From the NCBI GenBank assembly GCA_026990095.1, contig JALSIL010000420.1, positions 1 to 13,303 of the forward strand: a DNA stretch of 13,303 bases, written 5' to 3'. The notes under the pieces were generated by a model, which saw only the letters and a program-made list of their open reading frames with translations, was not told the origin of the DNA and ran no database searches. This DNA comes from Lysobacterales bacterium. GTDB lineage: Bacteria; Pseudomonadota; Gammaproteobacteria; Xanthomonadales; Marinicellaceae. A program made the position numbers and the translations under genes. Below are positions 1 through 7,429 of this stretch, in pieces. Every line of letters begins with the position of its first letter. Position 1 is the stretch's first letter.

Positions 1-417
1 CATCAATTCACAACCACCTTGCTGAACAAGTTCACCATTGATAAACAGCTCCAGTCGCAGGTCTTTAATCTCACCGCCAAAGGCAACAAACTCACTAAAA
101 ACAGCCGAACCATCAAAAGCCTTGGCGCGTTCCCAAGGCAATCCTTTGGCTTTTAATTGCGATTGAATTTCGCGTTTGGTCAAATCCAAGCCAAAACCCA
201 CTTTGCTGAGTTTTCCATCTTTGATTATAAAACACAGTTCACCCTCATAATGAATTGGGTCTTGTTTATTAAAATAAATTTCATCAGCAATAGCCGAAGG
301 CGGCTTCATAAATAAAGCCATTTGAGATGGAACTTCGTTATCTAACTCTTTAATATGTGCCACATAATTGCGGGCAACACAGAGGATTTTGGTTGGTTTG
401 AGAGCATAGCTTAACAT
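1..417 (-). CDS. Fumarylacetoacetate hydrolase family protein, N-terminal part (cut by window start)
   Basis: The first 139 codons are present; the 3' end lies outside the window. The family binds Mg2+ or Mn2+ and cleaves or decarboxylates short oxo-acids (acylpyruvase, oxaloacetate decarboxylase, 2-oxo-hept-3-ene-1,7-dioate type). Visible family signatures are a VARNYVAHIKEL segment (residues 14-24), FMKPPSA (36-42), HYEGEL (56-61) with two glutamates that in the family bind the metal, GLDLT (76-80), and LPWERAKAFDGSA (93-105). The sequence begins close to the usual family start, so the ATG at 417 is likely correct although no good Shine-Dalgarno sequence precedes it. A promoter in the 72-base gap upstream suggests independent transcription from the DUF1501/DUF1800 pair. 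The exact substrate cannot be told. Family assignment is strong. Confidence 0.88.
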   Translation of the reverse strand, partial: MLSYALKPTKILCVARNYVAHIKELDNEVPSQMALFMKPPSAIADEIYFNKQDPIHYEGELCFIIKDGKLSKVGFGLDLTKREIQSQLKAKGLPWERAKAFDGSAVFSEFVAFGGEIKDLRLELFINGELVQQGGCELM

Positions 418-446
418 GTGTATGAATAATTTACCAATAATCCTTT

Positions 447-474
447 ATTGTATCTTACTTCACACTTTTGTAAA
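447..474 (-). promoter_or_regulatory. Sigma70-like promoter for the FAH-family gene
   Basis: On the minus strand TTTACA (469-474) and TACAAT (447-452) are separated by 16 bases, each one mismatch from consensus. Predicted transcription start is near 440, leaving a leader of about 23 bases to the ATG at 417. The gap 418-489 holds no other signal that I can see and no clear terminator for the upstream gene. Confidence 0.6.
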
Positions 475-489
475 TTAAAATTTCTAAAC

Positions 490-1668
490 CTATCGGCTAA
501 ACACTCCCAAATATTCTGGCACTTCAAAGTCAGGAAATAATTCTTGCTGATTGTTAAAATTCATGCGTTTATCCATTAACTCGGCAATAACCGTGCGATA
601 ATCGGTTGTTGGCAATAAGTCGCCAGGACCGACCAAATCTTGGGTTCTTAAACCAGGCCAATCGGTAAATACTTGACCTCCATTGACTCCTCTACCCATG
701 ACAAAGGCAACATATCCAGTGCCATGGTCGGTGCCATTTGAGCCATTCTCTGCCACTCGTCGTCCAAATTCCGTCAGTGATATTACCGTAATATTTTGCA
801 TTCTGTCGCCCATATCGGCATAAAAAGCCGCTAAGGTATCGGCAAACTCTTTGGCTAATACCGCCAAGGTAGCATTTTCATCATTATGCGTATCCCATCC
901 ACCAATGTCTATGCTGGCAGTTTCAACTCCAATACCCGATTTAATCAACAAAGCCAAATCTTTAAAACGGTTGCCAAACCCACTGTTGGGATAATTGGCT
1001 TCATTTTCAACTGGATAATCTTCTGGATTTATTGAAGCCACCTCTGCAAGACCATTAAAAGTGGCTTGAGCGACCTTATCTAATGTGCTTGTGCCTGCAA
1101 AAAGTGACGACAGTTTAGCTTGTAGGGCAATACTTTCTGACTCTGGGGCTTTTATGGCAAAACTGTCAATATTATCCAATGCAACCACTTGTTCTGCCCC
1201 AGACAAGCTTTTGGGTATGGATTTGTTTAATGCAACTGATTTAAAAGCAGTTGAGTTTACATTATTAGACGAGTTTGCATACCGAGCTAACCAACCCGAT
1301 TGCACACCCTCGTCCATTGTTCCTCTGTCCACATCTGCTTGCGTTTTAAAATGAGAGTGACTTGAACCCAATTCACCACACGCATGAATCATGGCTAAGT
1401 CTTTGTTTTCATAAATAGGCAACAAGGCTGACATTGCAGGATTTAAACCAAAAAAACCATCCAAATCCAAAGCGGCATCATTTGAGCCATTTGGTTTGGC
1501 TACCGCGATATTTGGCCTATTAGCGTAATAGTCTTCATCGCCATGCGGCACAATCAAATTTAAACCATCGGCAGCTCCCCGTTGAAACACATAAATTAAT
1601 ATGTCGGCATTTTTATTTTCAACTTTATTGCTCGAACCTAACTGTAAAAAACTTCTTCTTGTTTGCAT
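490..1668 (-). CDS. DUF1501 domain protein
   Basis: A 392-residue member of the DUF1501 family, distantly related to the alkaline phosphatase/sulfatase fold. Its function is not established. Signatures: VFQRGAADGLN (27-37) with PHGDEDYYANRP after it, GWDTHND (257-263), SLTEFGRRV (297-305), and GTDHGTG (312-318); the Asp/His residues of the last three are candidate metal ligands. It usually sits next to a DUF1800 gene, as here, and the two are presumed to act together outside the cytoplasm. The N-terminus has a twin-arginine-like RRSFLQL (4-10) but no hydrophobic stretch follows, which is unusual for the family. The start is supported by AGGAGA six bases upstream. The upstream DUF1800 stop lies inside that ribosome-binding region, so the pair is one operon with close coupling. 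Confidence 0.9.
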   Translation of the reverse strand: MQTRRSFLQLGSSNKVENKNADILIYVFQRGAADGLNLIVPHGDEDYYANRPNIAVAKPNGSNDAALDLDGFFGLNPAMSALLPIYENKDLAMIHACGELGSSHSHFKTQADVDRGTMDEGVQSGWLARYANSSNNVNSTAFKSVALNKSIPKSLSGAEQVVALDNIDSFAIKAPESESIALQAKLSSLFAGTSTLDKVAQATFNGLAEVASINPEDYPVENEANYPNSGFGNRFKDLALLIKSGIGVETASIDIGGWDTHNDENATLAVLAKEFADTLAAFYADMGDRMQNITVISLTEFGRRVAENGSNGTDHGTGYVAFVMGRGVNGGQVFTDWPGLRTQDLVGPGDLLPTTDYRTVIAELMDKRMNFNNQQELFPDFEVPEYLGVFSR

Positions 1669-1674
1669 ATTATT

Positions 1675-1680
1675 TCTCCT
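1675..1680 (-). promoter_or_regulatory. Strong ribosome binding site of the DUF1501 gene
   Basis: AGGAGA on the minus strand, six bases before the ATG at 1668. Its first two bases form part of the TAG stop of the upstream DUF1800 gene (1679-1681). This fixes the short N-terminus of the DUF1501 protein and argues against a longer signal peptide. Confidence 0.75.
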
Positions 1681-3184
1681 AATTGAGTTGAAAATAAGGC
1701 GAGCCCATAGCCAAAGCTAAAGCCCCTTGTATTTTAAGCGGTGAAACCCTGCCTTTTTTTGCTCCATCGTATAAATAATCAAGCATCAACCTTTGATCGG
1801 ACTCGTTCATTTGGCGATATAGTACTTTTTCTGTAATTTGTTGGTAGATATTTTCAGGTGTATAAGGTTTGCTTACCAAATTTGAAAGGTCGTATTGATA
1901 ACCTGCAAAATCCCTAAAGCAAACGTCGTTGGCATAATTCCACCGAAACAACATACCCGTAGTGGATTCCCAAAAACTTGCCACATCAGGATAACCATCA
2001 GGAGACTGCCAAAAGAAAGGTCGTTGACCTAAAGAATCAAACATTTGTCGCGTGGAACGAACAGCCCCTCTGCCAGTAAATGTTACGGCAAGAGAACGAG
2101 CAACAGCCGTCATGTAGTGGAATGGGCGTTTTAATTTTTTATCTTGTGAATTAACAAACTCATTGGATAACAAAATATGACGCAAGCAGGCTTTTATATC
2201 GCCCTGGGAATCAAGAAACCTCTCAGCCGTGGATTCAATAATGGCTGGACTTGGTTCATCTGCAATAAAGTGCCTGCATAATTTTGTAGCCATAAATGTT
2301 GCGGTTGACTCATGAGCAGCCAATATCTCCACAACTTGCTCCCCATCAGTAACTCCACCTTCTGCTGCAATTTTATGTCCTAATAGGATTTTTTCTTCAT
2401 CATCATGATCGCTTGAGTCAAACAAAAACTTGCCATTGCGTGGGTTAATTTTCCAACCCGTAAAACAACGAGCCACTTCAATAATGTCTTGGTGTGTATA
2501 GGGACCACCGACACCCAATGTGTGCAACTCCATTAATTCTCGGGCATAATTTTCATTGGGTGCTTCTTTGCTGCTGGCATAACCATCCAAATAGTAAATC
2601 ATCGCAGGACTTTTAGCACTGGCATGAAGCAATTGCGAAAAACTGGACAATGCCAAAGGGCGCATAACCTCTTTATCTTCTTGGGTTTTTAAAAATACCA
2701 CAGGACCATCTAAGTGGTAAACGCTGAAATGATTGTTCCAAAACTCAACCATGACCTGTAACAGTTGCTTTTTACTGTAAATGGCTCGTAAATAAGTTGC
2801 CATGGCTAACTCTTGTGCGGCACGTAGGCGGGGCAGTTCATTGGCTCGTACTTGCCGCCGTGTTCGTGCTATAGATTGATTGACTGTTGGCAAGTGTTCA
2901 TCGATATAAGCTTCAAGTTCCAAATCATCAAGAGCATCGGGATTAAGCTGTTCTTCGATGTATCGCCGATAGCCAATTCGATTGATGTGCCGCATGGATT
3001 GTTGATTAATGCCAAAACTGATGCGATTTAACAGGTGTGCATTTTTAGATGTCAGCGGCAATTGTTGCGCTAAAGGCTCATCACCTGCCATCAATTGCGT
3101 GGGCGTTAAACTCAAGGATAAAGCACTCACACCAAGAGTTAAAGCGGATGCTTGTTTAATAAATTCACGACGATTAGCTTGCAT
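1679..3184 (-). CDS. DUF1800 family protein
   Basis: A 501-residue protein of the DUF1800 family, whose biochemical role is unknown. Conserved blocks: LLNRISFG (51-58), EFWNNHF (147-153), PNENYARELMELHTLG (209-224), ARCFTGW (238-244), LCRHFIADEPSP around residues 310-320, then a KRPFHYM segment and a GQRPFFWQSPDGYP segment near the C-terminal third, typical of full-length members. The N-terminus reads NRREFIK followed by a hydrophobic stretch and an AGDEP boundary (about residues 4-35), which looks like a Tat-type export signal. It is the first gene of the minus-strand pair with DUF1501, ending 10 bases before it. The start is preceded by AAGG with fair spacing. No convincing promoter was seen upstream. 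Confidence 0.92.
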   Translation of the reverse strand: MQANRREFIKQASALTLGVSALSLSLTPTQLMAGDEPLAQQLPLTSKNAHLLNRISFGINQQSMRHINRIGYRRYIEEQLNPDALDDLELEAYIDEHLPTVNQSIARTRRQVRANELPRLRAAQELAMATYLRAIYSKKQLLQVMVEFWNNHFSVYHLDGPVVFLKTQEDKEVMRPLALSSFSQLLHASAKSPAMIYYLDGYASSKEAPNENYARELMELHTLGVGGPYTHQDIIEVARCFTGWKINPRNGKFLFDSSDHDDEEKILLGHKIAAEGGVTDGEQVVEILAAHESTATFMATKLCRHFIADEPSPAIIESTAERFLDSQGDIKACLRHILLSNEFVNSQDKKLKRPFHYMTAVARSLAVTFTGRGAVRSTRQMFDSLGQRPFFWQSPDGYPDVASFWESTTGMLFRWNYANDVCFRDFAGYQYDLSNLVSKPYTPENIYQQITEKVLYRQMNESDQRLMLDYLYDGAKKGRVSPLKIQGALALAMGSPYFQLN

Positions 3185-3369
3185 AAGATACCTTTTTCTT
3201 GGAAAGTCACTCTCCTTAACGTTATCAACTCAAAAGGGTTGACAATTTTATGTTTCATGTGCAGATTTCGTGAAGGGAATCACACTAAATGAACAATGCA
3301 ATATAACAAATTGAATTTCTCTTACTCATTACACTATACTGACAATATTTTATAAGTTAGAATTTCAAC
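3185..3369. other. Divergent intergenic region (185 bases)
   Basis: This gap separates the minus-strand DUF1800/DUF1501 genes from the plus-strand peptidase genes and must carry promoters for both sides. On the plus strand one fair candidate is seen (3311-3340). A TTGACA at 3239-3244 has no matching -10. On the minus strand no candidate reached a level worth calling. No RNA gene or repeat was recognised. Confidence 0.6.
3311..3340 (+). promoter_or_regulatory. Candidate promoter for the secreted metzincin/mtfA-like genes
   Basis: TTGAAT (3311-3316) and TATACT (3335-3340) with an 18-base spacer. The predicted start near 3347 leaves about 23 bases before the ATG at 3370. The -10 is good, the -35 moderate, the spacing slightly long. 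Confidence 0.45.
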
Positions 3370-4773
3370 ATGAAAACAATAAAACAAACTATTTTAAAAC
3401 AACTTCCCTTTCTTATTATTTTATCGTGTACGGTTACCGCACAAGATTTTAATTTGAAAAATATAAGCCTACAAAAACAACTGCCATTAACTCCTCAAAA
3501 ATCATCAGCACAGGTAAATATCCATGAAAGCAATTGGAAATTAACAAGTAATGACATTAATCATTTTATAAATGCCAAACAAACCATCACTATCAAGAAT
3601 TTCCCTTCTGCAGCTATTGAGCTTGATAATAAAACCTCTCCAAGGACAATTGTTTTTGAAAAATACGATGTCTTTGCAAAAAATGCAAGAATATACCTCG
3701 TCACATCCAAGGGAAGAAAAGAACTTCAACGCCCAAAGCTTATTACCTATTCATCAATTGCCAATGGCCTTAGCTTAGTGGTTAATCCAACAAATGGTGA
3801 GGCTCATGGTTACTACAATAAAGCTGGCGTTAGTTTAGATATTATTGGCAATATTCATACAAGCCTTTCAATTAAACAGCATCAAGAACACACGCAAAAT
3901 ACTGACGTGACTAAACAATGCTTCACCAAAATGGATAATCAACCCGAAATATCCAGCATTAATCTCGGTAATAATGCGATTCAAGCACCTCACGCTCCAA
4001 CAGGCACAATAAACTACCAAGCCGTGGTAGCTGTTGACACAGACAATGAATGGATGCTTGGGAAAAGCAATAATACCACAACAGCCATGACTTTCATAAC
4101 AACCTTATTTACCAACATGAATGTTTATTACGAAAGAGATTTTGCTACGCGTTTATTAATTGGCGACACTTTTTTAAGAACCGCTACCGATCCTTATCCA
4201 ACTGAACCCAATATTTCAACTTATTTATCAGATTTTGGAGAATACTGGCGGGTCAATCAAGGAGCAATTAATCGAGATTTTGCCTTACTTTTAAGCGGGC
4301 AAAACATCAATAGTAATAGTTTCTCGGGCATTGCTTGGGTAAACCTCTTATGCAACAAAGGTTTCCAACAAGGTTCACAAACTCCAGGCAGTTATAGTGT
4401 TAACCGTATGGGTTCTAGCTTAAGCGTTGGTTTTGTTTCACAGTTTGTAGGACATGAGTTGGGGCATAATTTTGGTTCTCCTCACACCCATTGTTATAGC
4501 ACACCAATTGATCATTGTTACAACGGTGAAGCAGGATGTTATAGTGGACCTACCTCCTGCCCTGGTGGCCCTGGGACAAAAGGTACCATTATGAGTTACT
4601 GTCATGTGGGTGGTGCAAGTGGAGCTAACTGTGGCATAAGCAATGAAAATTTTCATCCAACAGTGATTACCCAAATCACCGGAAGAATTGCCGCTAGTTC
4701 TTCACCGACTTGCATCGTTCCCTTTGCTCCTCCAGGTGCAGATACAATATTTGACAATGGCTTTGAAAATTAA
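3370..4773 (+). CDS. Secreted zinc metallopeptidase (metzincin, reprolysin/M12B-like)
   Basis: A 467-residue exported protease precursor. Residues 1-24 form a signal peptide (charged start, hydrophobic LPFLIIL, VTA cleavage site). Residues 25 to about 210 look like a propeptide, and about 213-450 the catalytic domain. The zinc site is the metzincin motif HELGHNFGSPH (362-372; His362, His366, His372 as ligands, Glu363 as base), and the Met-turn is GTIMSYCH with Met408. The catalytic part has eight cysteines (328, 375, 383, 390, 397, 411, 421, 448), enough for four disulfides, while the propeptide has only Cys184. The protein ends with a short DTIFDNGFEN tail. Its stop overlaps the next ATG (TAATG), so it is co-translated with the MtfA-like gene. 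The substrate is unknown; extracellular protein digestion is inferred. Confidence 0.9.
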   Translation: MKTIKQTILKQLPFLIILSCTVTAQDFNLKNISLQKQLPLTPQKSSAQVNIHESNWKLTSNDINHFINAKQTITIKNFPSAAIELDNKTSPRTIVFEKYDVFAKNARIYLVTSKGRKELQRPKLITYSSIANGLSLVVNPTNGEAHGYYNKAGVSLDIIGNIHTSLSIKQHQEHTQNTDVTKQCFTKMDNQPEISSINLGNNAIQAPHAPTGTINYQAVVAVDTDNEWMLGKSNNTTTAMTFITTLFTNMNVYYERDFATRLLIGDTFLRTATDPYPTEPNISTYLSDFGEYWRVNQGAINRDFALLLSGQNINSNSFSGIAWVNLLCNKGFQQGSQTPGSYSVNRMGSSLSVGFVSQFVGHELGHNFGSPHTHCYSTPIDHCYNGEAGCYSGPTSCPGGPGTKGTIMSYCHVGGASGANCGISNENFHPTVITQITGRIAASSSPTCIVPFAPPGADTIFDNGFEN

Positions 4774-5582
4774 TGGATTCAAAATTATTGCTTTATTTTG
4801 TCCTTTTTTTAATCGCCATTGCAACGGTCTTATACCTGGCACGGATTCCTAAAGAACGAAGAAGAGCAAAACTGTATAAAAAAGAGTTTCCGCAAGAGTG
4901 GATTGATATTCTTAACAAACATTTTGCACTTTATTCAAAGTTACCTGCTGATTTAAAGAGACAATTGCATGGGCATATTCAAATATTTCTGGATGAGAAA
5001 AATTTTGTCGGTTATCAAGGAATAAAAATAAACGACATCATTCGAGTGGTTATTGCCGCACAAGCCTGTGTGCTTTTACTCAATCGCAAAACTAATTATT
5101 ATCCGCACTTGGACAACATCTTGGTTTACCCCAATGCTTTCACCAACAAAGACCCAAAAAGTGAATTTGAAAAACATATTCGACTGGGAGAATCGTGGCA
5201 TCGCGGCCCAATCGTCTTGTCGTGGCAACATTCTGACCAAGGCGCACTCAATGACGAAGACGGTGAAAATGTCGTCATGCACGAATTTGCACACCAACTT
5301 GACCAAGAAAACCCTCAAGGAACAGGCTTTCCAGAACTGCAACACAATAATGTTAAACAATGGAGCGCTGTTTTAGCTAAAGAATTCAAATCCCTAAGCA
5401 CCAAGAAAAAGCTCCATAAAAAAAGCTTACTCAATAAATACGGTGCCACCAACCCTGCTGAGTTTTTTGCTGTAATTACTGAACATTTTATTGAGCAACC
5501 CAAAGAATTACTCAAAAAGCACCCTGAACTTTACCACGAACTTAAAAAATATTATCAGATTAATCCAATTGAGTGGGTTTAA
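4773..5582 (+). CDS. mtfA: MtfA-like M90 zinc peptidase, membrane-anchored
   Basis: 269 residues, about the length of E. coli MtfA (Mlc titration factor A), a zinc aminopeptidase that binds the glucose repressor Mlc. Shared features are a GPIVLSW segment (145-151), the zinc motif HEFAHQLD (170-177), and NPAEFFAVITEHF (227-239), whose glutamate is a likely third zinc ligand, followed by a helical end rich in HPELYHELKKYY. Unlike cytosolic E. coli MtfA it begins with a clear hydrophobic segment (about residues 4-23) followed by basic residues, predicting an N-terminal membrane anchor with the catalytic domain in the cytoplasm. The ATG overlaps the previous stop by one base and has no own ribosome site, so translation is probably coupled. 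Whether a Mlc partner exists here cannot be seen; the symbol rests on homology. Confidence 0.85.
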   Translation: MDSKLLLYFVLFLIAIATVLYLARIPKERRRAKLYKKEFPQEWIDILNKHFALYSKLPADLKRQLHGHIQIFLDEKNFVGYQGIKINDIIRVVIAAQACVLLLNRKTNYYPHLDNILVYPNAFTNKDPKSEFEKHIRLGESWHRGPIVLSWQHSDQGALNDEDGENVVMHEFAHQLDQENPQGTGFPELQHNNVKQWSAVLAKEFKSLSTKKKLHKKSLLNKYGATNPAEFFAVITEHFIEQPKELLKKHPELYHELKKYYQINPIEWV

Positions 5583-5592
5583 AAAATTATTT

Positions 5593-5621
5593 TTGCTAAG
5601 ATATTTTTTTTACTTTTTAAT
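5593..5621 (+). promoter_or_regulatory. Candidate promoter for the M61 peptidase gene
   Basis: TTGCTA (5593-5598) and TTTAAT (5616-5621) at 17-base spacing. The expected transcription start is about 5628, only two bases before the ATG at 5630, and no Shine-Dalgarno sequence is visible. If real, the transcript would be nearly leaderless. The surrounding 47-base gap is very AT-rich, so a chance match is possible. Confidence 0.35.
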
Positions 5622-5629
5622 TCAGCAAA

Positions 5630-7429
5630 ATGCCAACCTCTCTCAGTTTTAAATCTCTGCTTTTCTTTTCTGTATTCACCTCATTTATCAGCACTGCCAC
5701 GAATTACACATTAACCATAACCGATGCTAAACACCATTTGGCACAAGTTGAAATTGCTTTTACAGGAGTTAACACCAAAGCCTTTACTGTTAAACTCCCT
5801 GTGTGGCGTACAGGACGGTATGAAATTTTAGATTTGAGTGCGAATATTCGAGATTTTAAAGCCTTTGATGCCAGAGGGAAATCACTCTCATGGCATCAAG
5901 ATGACAAAAATAGTTGGCGTATCTTTGTCAATACACCAGGCACGGTCAAAATCACTTACCAAATCTATGCCAACCAACTGCGTAACCGCGTCAGTCATAT
6001 TGATGAATCCCATGCTTTTTTGGACGCCAGTGGTGTTTTTATGTACAGCCCTTTACAACGTGATAAAGCCTTAACAGTTAAACTAAAAGTTCCTGAGAGT
6101 TGGCAATCCGTTTCTGGCATGGACTCAATCGGTGAACACCAGTTTAAAGCCGATAATTACGACCAATTAGTGGATTCACCCATTGAATCAGGCATTCATC
6201 AATTTACTTCATTCAAAGTGGAAGCTCAAACCTACGAAATAGTTATTTGGGGTAAAGGCAATTATGACATGGAACGATTGAAAAAAGACATTGAAAAACT
6301 GCATTACCAAGCCAAAGCGTTGTGGAAAACTTTTCCCTACAGTCGCTATGTTTATATGTATCATGTCGGTGATAAATTGCGTGGAGCGACCGAACACGTT
6401 AACTCAACCATTATTCAAACCGATAGATTGGGCTTTTATCCCGATAAAAAATACCGCAAAGTCATTGGCACAACCGCACACGAATTTATTCACACATGGA
6501 ATGTCAAAGCTTATCGCCCTGCAGGTATTTCTCCCTATGATTACGACAAAGAAAACTATTCTGACCTGTTTTGGATGGCAGAGGGAACAACGAGTTATTA
6601 CGATAATTTATTTAATGCCCGAGCTGGCATTTACAGCACTGAACAATACCTCGAAAACATGGCAAAAGACATCCATACTTTTCAAAACAAACCCGGGCGA
6701 CATGTCATGAGTTTAGCGCAATCCAGCTTCAATACCTGGTTGCCCAACAATGCCAACCGACGCCACAACACAACCGTAAGTATTTATTTGAAAGGTTCAT
6801 TAGTTTCGTGGTTATTGGACAAAGAAATTAGAGCGGCGACAAATAATAAAAAGAGCCTTGATGATTTAAGCTTAAAATTATTTGAACAATACGGTAAAAG
6901 CAAGCAAGGCTACACTAGCAATAATGTCAAACAGTTATTAAAAGAAATCACCAATACTAATTTTACAGGCTTTTGGAAAGACTATGTCGAAGGCACAAAA
7001 GCCATTGACTTTGATGATTTACTTGGTTTTTATGGGCTAAACTTTAAAGCAGTTAAAAATGATGAAGACGCCAAAGTCTCAATGGGTTGGAAAACCAAAA
7101 TTAACAACGGAATAACGCAATTAACTCAGGTAGACACAGACGGTGCGGCATTTAGAGCAGGCCTTGCCGCTGATGATGAGATTATCGCCATTGACACATT
7201 ACAAATAAAAGGCAATTTAGATGAAATCATTGAAAACTTAAAAGTCAATCAAAGCTATGTGGTGCATTATTTTAATCAGGGCATAATCAAACAAGCCACC
7301 ATTACACCGCAACCAGCACCTCCTGAAAAACTGGAAATCATCGCACTTGAAAAACCCACAAAAGCACAAAAACAACATTTTAAAAGTTGGCTAAAACAGG
7401 ACATAAAATCAGCCTTTAAAAATGACTAA
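5630..7429 (+). CDS. M61 family (glycyl aminopeptidase-like) metallopeptidase with PDZ domain
   Basis: 599 residues, the usual size of bacterial M61 enzymes, which remove N-terminal residues (often Gly or Ala) from peptides. Residues 1-23 look like a signal peptide (LLFFSVFTSFISTA), so it acts in the periplasm or outside. The N-terminal beta domain holds the family-like GRYEILDLSANIRDFKA (62-78). The catalytic part has RGATEHVNST (251-260), the zinc motif HEFIHTWN (284-291), and WMAEGTTSYY (315-324), whose Glu318 is the likely third ligand. A PDZ domain spans about residues 493-560 (ITQLTQVDTDGAAFRAGL and a following beta hairpin). The C-terminal tail is basic. No ribosome site precedes the start. 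Its stop is overlapped by 8 bases by the kinase gene downstream. Confidence 0.9.
   Translation: MPTSLSFKSLLFFSVFTSFISTATNYTLTITDAKHHLAQVEIAFTGVNTKAFTVKLPVWRTGRYEILDLSANIRDFKAFDARGKSLSWHQDDKNSWRIFVNTPGTVKITYQIYANQLRNRVSHIDESHAFLDASGVFMYSPLQRDKALTVKLKVPESWQSVSGMDSIGEHQFKADNYDQLVDSPIESGIHQFTSFKVEAQTYEIVIWGKGNYDMERLKKDIEKLHYQAKALWKTFPYSRYVYMYHVGDKLRGATEHVNSTIIQTDRLGFYPDKKYRKVIGTTAHEFIHTWNVKAYRPAGISPYDYDKENYSDLFWMAEGTTSYYDNLFNARAGIYSTEQYLENMAKDIHTFQNKPGRHVMSLAQSSFNTWLPNNANRRHNTTVSIYLKGSLVSWLLDKEIRAATNNKKSLDDLSLKLFEQYGKSKQGYTSNNVKQLLKEITNTNFTGFWKDYVEGTKAIDFDDLLGFYGLNFKAVKNDEDAKVSMGWKTKINNGITQLTQVDTDGAAFRAGLAADDEIIAIDTLQIKGNLDEIIENLKVNQSYVVHYFNQGIIKQATITPQPAPPEKLEIIALEKPTKAQKQHFKSWLKQDIKSAFKND

Noticed and set aside
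1085..1354. Plus-strand open frame of 89 codons inside the DUF1501 gene
   Set aside because: It is antisense to clearly conserved DUF1501 coding sequence, has no ribosome site, and its translation shows no recognisable family.
3239..3262. Perfect -35 TTGACA in the divergent gap
   Set aside because: No -10-like hexamer is found at 16-18 bases (CAGATT or AGATTT at best), so it was not called a promoter.
3412..3444. Lipoprotein signal at Cys20 of the secreted protease
   Set aside because: The residues before the cysteine (I-L-S) do not fit a lipobox well, while VTA at 22-24 is a normal signal peptidase I site.
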